Source: Bacteroidales bacterium UBA2030
GTDB taxonomy: Bacteria; Bacteroidota; Bacteroidia; Bacteroidales; TTA-H9
Reading direction: 5' to 3'
DNA: 38,215 nt
NCBI GenBank assembly: GCA_002332755.1
Contig: DDBO01000127.1
Span: 1 to 38,215 of the forward strand
Shown piece after piece: positions 32,297 to 38,215 of this stretch. Every line of letters starts with the position of its first letter. Position 1 is the stretch's first letter. The notes beneath the pieces are model-generated. The model did not search any database, had not been told where the DNA came from, and worked only from the letters and a program-made list of their open reading frames with translations. The position numbers were made by a program, and so were the translations under genes.

Positions 32297-34153
32297 CTAT
32301 TCCACAAAAATCGCATCGGCCTCATAACGAAGGTTTTCTATGATAAAGTTTTGCCTTTCCATGGTGTTTTTACCCATGTAGTAGGCTAAAACCTCATTTA
32401 TTGATTGGTCTTTTCTTAGGATTACAGGATCGAGACGCATCTGGGGACCGATGAAATGTTTGAATTCGTCGGGCGAGATTTCACCCAATCCTTTAAAACG
32501 GGTAATTTCAGGATTCTTTCCAAGCTGAGTAATGGCTTGTTCTTTCTCCTCTTCGGAATAACAATAGATGGTTTTTTGTTTGTTGCGTACTCTGAATAAG
32601 GGAGTTTGTAAGATGTATAGGTGTCCTGCCCTTACCAAATCGGGGAAGAATTGCAGGAAAAACGTGAGCATGAGCAGACGTATATGCATGCCATCCACAT
32701 CGGCATCGGTGGCCAGCACTATTTGATTGTAACGTAAGTTTTCGAGGCCATCTTCTATGTCGAGGGCGGCCTGAAGAAGATTAAATTCCTCATTTTCGTA
32801 AACTATTTTTTTGGAGAGGCCATAGCAATTAAGGGGCTTCCCTTTGAGGCTGAATACAGCCTGTGTATTTACATCGCGGCTTTTGGTGATGCTGCCACTG
32901 GCTGAATCGCCCTCGGTAATGAAAAGTGTTGATTCAAGTTTACGCGGATCGTTGCTGTTGTAATGTATCCTGCAATCGCGAAGCTTTTTGTTGTGAAGGC
33001 TGACCTTTTTTGCACTTTCGCGGGCAGCTTTTTTTATTCCGGCAAGCTCTTTCCTTTCTTTTTCGCTTTGCAGGATTTTGCGCTGCATGGCTTCAGCTGC
33101 TTCAGGATACATGTGCAGGTAATCGTCGAGCTGCTTCTTGAGTACATCCGAAACATATTTACTTATGCTTACCCCGCCATCTGCCATGAGGGTTGAACCG
33201 AGACGGGTTTTGGTCTGCGATTCGAATACCGGCTCTTGGATTTTGATGCTTATGGCAGCTATAAGTCCGGTCCGGATGTCGGAGGTGTCGTAGTCTTTTT
33301 TAAAGAATTCTCTGACAGTTTTTACAAAAGCCTCTCTGAATGCCTGCTGGTGAGTTCCTCCCTGGGTAGTATGCTGCCCGTTGACGAAAGAATAATATTC
33401 TTCTCCATAATGAGCGGTACCATGGGTGAAGGCGCATTCGAAGTCTTCGTCGCGGATGTGAATTATGGGGTAAAGCGGCTCTCCTTCCATGTTAACTTCA
33501 AGAAGGTCGACCAGCCCGTTTTTCGATTGCATTTTTACCCCGTTGTAAAGGATGGTGAGGCCCTGATTGAGGTAGGCGTAATTCCAGAGCTGACGCTCAA
33601 TGTACTCGTTTAAAAAGTGGTATTTTCCGAAGATCTCCTCGTCGGGAATAAAGCTAACGATTGTTCCTGCCCTGAGTTCGCACGGAATTTCCTCCTCATG
33701 CACCAGTTCTCCTTTCCTGAATTCTGCTATATGGGTTTTCCCTTCGCGTATACTTTGAATCCGGAACCAGGAGGAAAGAGCATTCACGGCTTTGCTTCCT
33801 ACTCCATTGAGCCCTACCGATTTCTTGAATACCTTGCTGTCGTATTTCGCTCCTGTGTTAATTTTAGAAACACACTCTACTACTTTGCCCAGAGGAATGC
33901 CCCGTCCATAATCCCTTACCGTTACCTTGCGATCCTGAATGGTCACCTCTATGGTTTTCCCATACCCCATTACATACTCATCGATAGAGTTATCTATCAC
34001 TTCTTTCAACAATACATAAATGCCGTCGTCGTGTGAGGCGCCATCGCCCAGCTTGCCGATATACATCCCCGGACGTAAGCGGATGTGCTCTTTCCAATCG
34101 AGCGAGCGAATAGCACTATCATCATAGGCAACAGTCTCCTTGAGGGGATCCAT
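32297..34153 (-). CDS. parE: DNA topoisomerase IV subunit B
   Basis: 618 residues, in the ParE size range. It is the ATPase subunit that with ParC separates linked daughter chromosomes. GHKL ATP site: EVIDNSIDEY (51-60), RDYGRGIP and GLNGVGSKAVNALS; the QTK loop is QTKTRLGS at 313-320. TOPRIM: EGDSA at 414-418 and DADVDG at 483-488, with GKPLNCYG between. KDQSINEVLAYYMGKNTMER at the end supports ParE over GyrB. parC usually lies next to parE in this phylum, but here only a terminator and convergent rfbB follow. A -7 box is at 34170-34177. Confidence 0.93.
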   Translation of the reverse strand: MDPLKETVAYDDSAIRSLDWKEHIRLRPGMYIGKLGDGASHDDGIYVLLKEVIDNSIDEYVMGYGKTIEVTIQDRKVTVRDYGRGIPLGKVVECVSKINTGAKYDSKVFKKSVGLNGVGSKAVNALSSWFRIQSIREGKTHIAEFRKGELVHEEEIPCELRAGTIVSFIPDEEIFGKYHFLNEYIERQLWNYAYLNQGLTILYNGVKMQSKNGLVDLLEVNMEGEPLYPIIHIRDEDFECAFTHGTAHYGEEYYSFVNGQHTTQGGTHQQAFREAFVKTVREFFKKDYDTSDIRTGLIAAISIKIQEPVFESQTKTRLGSTLMADGGVSISKYVSDVLKKQLDDYLHMYPEAAEAMQRKILQSEKERKELAGIKKAARESAKKVSLHNKKLRDCRIHYNSNDPRKLESTLFITEGDSASGSITKSRDVNTQAVFSLKGKPLNCYGLSKKIVYENEEFNLLQAALDIEDGLENLRYNQIVLATDADVDGMHIRLLMLTFFLQFFPDLVRAGHLYILQTPLFRVRNKQKTIYCYSEEEKEQAITQLGKNPEITRFKGLGEISPDEFKHFIGPQMRLDPVILRKDQSINEVLAYYMGKNTMERQNFIIENLRYEADAIFVE

Positions 34154-34169
34154 ATTCTGTGTTTTGGTG

Positions 34170-34177
34170 CAAAATTA
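34170..34177 (-). promoter_or_regulatory. -7 promoter box TAATTTTG for parE
   Basis: A perfect TAnnTTTG on the minus strand, 16 bases from the parE ATG, so the leader would be about 11 bases. It is divergent from the GH92 promoter. Confidence 0.5.
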
Positions 34178-34251
34178 CTGGGAATAACCTAATGAATCGG
34201 ACTTACAGTGTTTAATTTTTGTTTTGAATTGGCAGCCAGGTACAATTTTTA

Positions 34252-34259
34252 CAACTTTG
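34252..34259 (+). promoter_or_regulatory. Probable -7 box CAACTTTG for the mannosidase gene
   Basis: One mismatch from TAnnTTTG, with a TTG 20 bases upstream as a -33 element. Transcription would begin only about 4-13 bases before the start codon. Confidence 0.4.
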
Positions 34260-34269
34260 CATAAAATGT

Positions 34270-36555
34270 ATGTCTATGCGCAGGTTTTTCATTTGTGTGC
34301 TTTTTATCATTTTCCAAATGTTCATTTGGGCACAAGATAATTCGCGGTATGTCAACCCGTTTATTGGAACTGATCAAATGGGCCATACCTTTCCGGGGCC
34401 AAGTCTTCCCTGGGGGTTTGTACAACTGAGCCCCGATACCGACACCGTTCCTTATTCCACAGGGAATGGATATAACCCCAAGGTTTATGAATATTGTGCT
34501 GGTTATCAATATAAAGATCCAACTATTGTGGGATTTAGTCACACCCATTTACATGGTACCGGACATTCTGATCTGGGAGATTTTTTACTTATCCCCGGCA
34601 CTGGCCCCGTTAGGTTAAATCCGGGCACATCCGATCATCCTGAAAAGGGATATCGAAGCCGCTACGATAAATCGACAGAGCAGGCCGAAGCAGGCTATTA
34701 CAGTGTAGTTCTTAAAGACTACGGAGTAAAAGCTGAGCTCACGGCAACCCGTCGTACAGGAGTGCATCGATATACCTGGTCGGGCGCGGATGATAAGTGG
34801 GTGCTTCTTGATATGGTGCATGGCATTTACAATTACGATGGAAAGGTAATATGGAGTTCTCTGCGGGTGATCAACGATACTTTAGTTACAGGCTATCGTC
34901 AAACCAATGGTTGGGCAAGGCAGCGTTTCATCTATTTTGCCATGAGTTTTTCTCATCCTGTAAAATCGTATGCGCTGGTAAATCTGGATAAAGAAATATA
35001 TGGAGGTTTTTGGCGACGCTGGAAAATGGATGAGAATTTTCCGGAGCGCAGCGGAAGGAAATTAAAAGCTGTTTTTCGATTTGATTTGCAGGACGGAGAA
35101 GCCCTTACAGTGAAGGTTGCCCTGTCGGGTGTAAGTTGCGAAGGTGCACTCAAAAATTTACAAACAGAAGCTGCTCCTTTTGAATTTGATGAATTGAAAC
35201 AAATAGCCAGACAGGCCTGGAATGATGAACTTGACCGCTTTTCTGTTCAGGCCAGTGAAAACGACAAGGTGATTTTTTATACGGCTCTTTATCATAGCAT
35301 GCTTACACCCAATATTTACCAGGATATTGACGCGCAATACAGGGGGCTCGACGGGGAGATACATCGTGCCGTAGGTTTTACAAATTATACCGTCTTTTCG
35401 TTGTGGGATACTTTTCGCGGCCTTCATCCTTTGATGGTATTGCTGAAGCCTTCGCTTTCGGCTGATTTTATTAACAGTATGCTTGCCCACGCCGATCAAA
35501 GTATACATGGTATATTGCCCATTTGGTCGCATCATGCCAACGACAACTGGTGTATGACCGGGTATCATTCTCTGCCGGTGATAGCCGATGCCTGGGTTAA
35601 GGGTATCAGAGGCTTTGATCCCGACAAGGCACTTCAGTCTATGGTAAGGTCGGCCACCTATAAGCCCTATGAGGGACTACACGAATACATGCGTTTGGGA
35701 TATATTCCGGCTCAGGCTTCCGGAGTGTCTGTTTCAACCACCCTTGAATATGCCTACGACGATTACACTCTTATGCGTATGGCTGAATCTCTTGGGAAAG
35801 ACAGCCTGGCTAAGGTATTTAAGGCTCGTTCGCTCAATTGGCGCAATTTATTTGACTATGAAAGCGGCTTCATGCGCCCCAAGTTGGCCAATGGACATTT
35901 TGTAAAAAACTTCGACCCCCTGGATACCCATGGACAAGGATTTATAGAAGGCAATGCCTGGACTTATTCCCTTTTTGTGCCCCACGACCCTTCGGGTCTT
36001 ATCCAAATAATGGGTGGAGAGCAAAAGTTTGTGCAACGCCTCGACAGCCTTTTTACCATGGAGCTTCCTGAAAAATACTATGCAAATACCGAAGATATTG
36101 ACAAGGTTGGTATAATGGGTAATTACGTACATGGCAATGAACCAGGACACCACATTCCATATTTCTACAATTTTACCCACCAGCCATGGAAGACAGGAGA
36201 AAGGGTGGAGCAAATTCTGTCAACGTTTTATAAAAATTCTCCGACAGGGCTATGTGGCAATGACGATTGTGGACAGATGTCAGCCTGGTATATTTTCAGT
36301 GTTATGGGGTTTTATCCTTTTTGCCCGGGAAGCGATGAATATGCAGTGGGTAAGCCCTATTTTGATAAAATCAGCGTGAAGTTGGAAAATGGGGGAATGT
36401 TGAATATCAGTGTCAAAAACAAATCTAAGGAAAATCGGTATGTACGAGAGATTTGGTTGAACGGTAAGCGGCTTGAAAAGCCATTTTTGCACCACAAGGA
36501 TATTGTGCACGGTGCCGATATTATCTTTGTGATGGGGAAAAGACCGCATACCTGA
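34270..36555 (+). CDS. GH92 family alpha-mannosidase
   Basis: 761 residues (755 if the second ATG at 34276 is used, which gives a neater signal peptide, MRRFFICVLFIIFQMFIWAQ). Signal peptidase cleavage after IWAQ suggests a periplasmic or surface enzyme. The GH92 opening is RYVNPFIGTDQMGHTFPGPS followed by LPWGFVQLSPDT. FIEGNAWTYS holds the likely catalytic acid Glu560, GNEPGHHIPYFYNF is a substrate/calcium segment, and GNDDCGQMSAWYIFSVMGFY holds the catalytic base region (Asp665/Asp666). GH92 enzymes are calcium-dependent exo-acting alpha-mannosidases that trim host or yeast mannans; the linkage cannot be told. No SusC/SusD pair is next to it, so this is not an obvious polysaccharide utilisation locus. 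Confidence 0.95.
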   Translation: MSMRRFFICVLFIIFQMFIWAQDNSRYVNPFIGTDQMGHTFPGPSLPWGFVQLSPDTDTVPYSTGNGYNPKVYEYCAGYQYKDPTIVGFSHTHLHGTGHSDLGDFLLIPGTGPVRLNPGTSDHPEKGYRSRYDKSTEQAEAGYYSVVLKDYGVKAELTATRRTGVHRYTWSGADDKWVLLDMVHGIYNYDGKVIWSSLRVINDTLVTGYRQTNGWARQRFIYFAMSFSHPVKSYALVNLDKEIYGGFWRRWKMDENFPERSGRKLKAVFRFDLQDGEALTVKVALSGVSCEGALKNLQTEAAPFEFDELKQIARQAWNDELDRFSVQASENDKVIFYTALYHSMLTPNIYQDIDAQYRGLDGEIHRAVGFTNYTVFSLWDTFRGLHPLMVLLKPSLSADFINSMLAHADQSIHGILPIWSHHANDNWCMTGYHSLPVIADAWVKGIRGFDPDKALQSMVRSATYKPYEGLHEYMRLGYIPAQASGVSVSTTLEYAYDDYTLMRMAESLGKDSLAKVFKARSLNWRNLFDYESGFMRPKLANGHFVKNFDPLDTHGQGFIEGNAWTYSLFVPHDPSGLIQIMGGEQKFVQRLDSLFTMELPEKYYANTEDIDKVGIMGNYVHGNEPGHHIPYFYNFTHQPWKTGERVEQILSTFYKNSPTGLCGNDDCGQMSAWYIFSVMGFYPFCPGSDEYAVGKPYFDKISVKLENGGMLNISVKNKSKENRYVREIWLNGKRLEKPFLHHKDIVHGADIIFVMGKRPHT

Positions 36556-36577
36556 TAGTTTTTGAAATTAAAACAAT

Positions 36578-37279
36578 ATGACCAGAAAGGGGAGTAAAAG
36601 TATTGCTGAATGGGCAGAGGAAGACCGCCCCAGGGAAAAAATGCTTATGCATGGCGAAGAAGCCTTAAGCAATGCCGAATTGCTTGCCATATTAATTGGA
36701 TCAGGGAATGATGAGGAGAATGCTGTAGAACTTTCGAAACGTATTCTCAAAGACAGTAGGGATTCGCTCATCGAGCTTTCGAGGTTGGGCGTTGGAGACC
36801 TGATGCGACAATATAAAGGCATAGGTATGGCCAAGGCAGTAACAATAAAGGCAGCACTCGAGCTGGGGCGCAGGCGCAGGGCCGAAGAACCCCTTCAAAC
36901 AGGAAAGATTACCTCAAGCAAAGAAGCTTATGAAGTGTTTCAGCGTTATCTCGAAGACCGAAACGAAGAGCATTTTTATGTTTTGTTTTTAAATAAAGCC
37001 AATAAGCCCATTGGTCAGCCTGAGGAGATTGGCAAAGGGGGACTCGATGGCACAGTTGCCGACCCCAAGGTCATCATGCGTTTGGCACTCGAAAAGCGAG
37101 CCGTAAATATTATCCTTGCCCATAATCATCCCAGTGGCAATTTACAACCCAGTCCTGCCGATGAGAGTCTTACCCGAAAATTAAAACAGGCGGCCGAGTT
37201 TTTCGACATGAAAGTCCTCGACCACCTGATTTTGGGGAAAAACAATTATTTCAGCTTTGCGGATGAGGGACGCCTTTAA
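36578..37279 (+). CDS. radC: RadC/YsxA-family JAMM-domain protein
   Basis: 233 residues, the normal length. An N-terminal helix-hairpin-helix region (GIGMAKAVTIKAALELGRR at about 81-99) is followed by an MPN/JAMM domain with the metal motif HNHPSGNLQPSPAD (His182, His184, Asp195). The start SIAEWAEEDRPREKML, with EALSNAELLAILIGSG, is the family signature. Once called a DNA-repair protein, its true role is unclear. It starts 22 bases after the mannosidase stop, so co-transcription is possible, and ends six bases before convergent cstA; no terminator is seen. Confidence 0.94.
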   Translation: MTRKGSKSIAEWAEEDRPREKMLMHGEEALSNAELLAILIGSGNDEENAVELSKRILKDSRDSLIELSRLGVGDLMRQYKGIGMAKAVTIKAALELGRRRRAEEPLQTGKITSSKEAYEVFQRYLEDRNEEHFYVLFLNKANKPIGQPEEIGKGGLDGTVADPKVIMRLALEKRAVNIILAHNHPSGNLQPSPADESLTRKLKQAAEFFDMKVLDHLILGKNNYFSFADEGRL

Positions 37280-37285
37280 TGGCTT

Positions 37286-38215
37286 TTATGCCCGCATAGG
37301 GTGCAAGTGCTTCATAAAATATCCAAAATAAAGCATTATAAAAACGGTGATTAATCCCATCAAGGGCATAGCGCGATTTGCTGAGAGACCAAACCCAATC
37401 GGAGCCATTAAAATATAAGTGGTAACAACTGTTGTCATAAAAACAGCAGGGATGGCTGCCAGCAAATAGGCTTTCCTTTCTTTGTAAAGATAGACGGTTA
37501 TAGCCCAAAGAACAATGGTAGCAAGGGTTTGATTGGCCCAGGCCATATAGCGCCAAATGATTTCAAACTTGAATAAGGTAAGGCCGACGCCGATGATGAA
37601 TAATGGGATGCTTATTAAGAGGCGATGGGAAATTTTTATCTGCGAGAGTTTTAGAAAATCGGCAACGATAAGACGTGCAGAGCGAAAGGCTGTATCTCCT
37701 GATGTGATGGGAGCAGCTACAACCCCAAGAATGGCCAATAGTCCCCCGATTTTTCCCATCAGGGTAATTGAAATATTATTGACTATGGAAGCGGGGTTCT
37801 GTGTATCTACAGCATCATTCAAGCCTTTTATGGTACCGAAAAAAGCCATAGCTATGGCAGCCCAAATCATGGCAACCAGTCCTTCGGTTATCATTGCTCC
37901 ATAAAAGACTCTTACGCCGTATTTTTCGCTGGTCAGGCAGCGGGCCATTAAAGGAGCCTGAGTGCTGTGGAAACCAGAGATAGCGCCACAGGCAATGGTT
38001 ATAAAAAGCATAGGGAATATGGGTGAGGCTGCAGCTTTGGTTTTCATGTTGATAAGGTTCGAAGGAACGGCTTCCGGGATATTTGCCAGGTACCCTTCGG
38101 CTATCATGCTCACCAAAATGCCCACTGCCATAATGAGCATAGCCAATCCAAAAATGGGGTATATGCGGCCTATGATTTTGTCGATAGGAAGAAGTGTGGC
38201 CAATACATAATAAAA
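37286..38215 (-). CDS. cstA: Carbon starvation protein A, C-terminal part (open at right edge)
   Basis: About 310 residues are visible; the frame is open past the right edge (…FYYVLATLLPIDK), so the N-terminal part lies outside. Seven or so membrane segments are present. Signatures of CstA: ACGAISGFHSTQAPLMARCL and the following TSEKYGVRVFYGAMITEGLV, then GVVAAPITSGDTAFRSARLI. CstA takes up peptides or pyruvate across the inner membrane in starved cells. The end, YFGYFMKHLHPMRA, is short, as in the Bacteroidota and clostridial form. Which substrate it moves here is unknown. Confidence 0.93.
   Translation of the reverse strand, partial: FYYVLATLLPIDKIIGRIYPIFGLAMLIMAVGILVSMIAEGYLANIPEAVPSNLINMKTKAAASPIFPMLFITIACGAISGFHSTQAPLMARCLTSEKYGVRVFYGAMITEGLVAMIWAAIAMAFFGTIKGLNDAVDTQNPASIVNNISITLMGKIGGLLAILGVVAAPITSGDTAFRSARLIVADFLKLSQIKISHRLLISIPLFIIGVGLTLFKFEIIWRYMAWANQTLATIVLWAITVYLYKERKAYLLAAIPAVFMTTVVTTYILMAPIGFGLSANRAMPLMGLITVFIMLYFGYFMKHLHPMRA

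Noticed and set aside
34270..36555. A polysaccharide utilisation locus around the GH92 gene
   Set aside because: No SusC/SusD homologue, sensor or second glycosidase is adjacent; the neighbours are parE and radC.
1..38215. Mobile elements, CRISPR array, attachment sites or tRNA genes
   Set aside because: No transposase or integrase frame, no regularly spaced repeats and no tRNA fold was found on either strand.

Overview
The window reads as ordinary chromosomal DNA of a Bacteroidota bacterium, most likely a Bacteroidales/Marinilabiliales-type anaerobe (order-level placement is inference). Evidence: promoters of the Bacteroidota type TAnnTTTG in front of most transcription units; starts with A-rich leaders rather than Shine-Dalgarno sequences; a short RpoD; T9SS C-terminal domains of type A and type B; a GH92 mannosidase. 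I see no insertion sequence, phage gene, integrase, CRISPR array, tRNA or rRNA.

Layout. 1-1079: a partial FtsX/LolC-E type permease running off the left edge, divergent from a DUF456 membrane protein. 1100-5643: an ECF sigma factor overlapping a membrane protein that looks like its anti-sigma factor but ends in a T9SS type B (CHU_C) domain, with a large outer-membrane metallopeptidase/propeller/barrel protein just upstream. 5652-7199: RluA-type pseudouridine synthase and PanB. 7508-9610: M3 peptidase lipoprotein. 9753-13402: rpsO, pnp and rpoD, with a strong hairpin in the pnp leader. 13403-14118: about 700 bases without a recognised gene, holding a 31-codon signal-peptide-like ORF, an antisense promoter with a matching terminator, and a roughly 145-nt leader ending in two mutually exclusive hairpins, one an intrinsic terminator, just before a small lipoprotein gene. 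14804-16840: a T9SS type A cargo protein with an Omp28/thioredoxin-like CxxC region. 16989-23716: a leftward operon moaC - TPR protein - two flavoproteins - nhaA. 23764-25840: waaA (Kdo transferase) behind an outer-membrane barrel gene. 25914-32270: a rightward nucleotide-sugar cluster with homologues of WbpE, WbpD, WbpB and WbpA, then galE and rfbB. 32297-34177: parE. 34252-37279: GH92 alpha-mannosidase and radC. 37286-38215: the C-terminal part of carbon-starvation protein CstA, running off the right edge.

How parts work together. The wbp-like genes give every step from UDP-GlcNAc to UDP-2,3-diacetamido-2,3-dideoxy-glucuronic acid. This is the sugar pathway that Porphyromonas gingivalis needs for A-LPS and for anchoring T9SS cargo, and the same window encodes a T9SS cargo protein and a possible T9SS-linked sigma/anti-sigma pair. 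WaaA, GalE and RfbB also serve surface polysaccharide synthesis. The most novel-looking items are the anti-sigma/CHU_C fusion, the attenuator-like leader at 13941-14087, and the decayed or leader-like ORF with its antisense transcript at 13488-13740.
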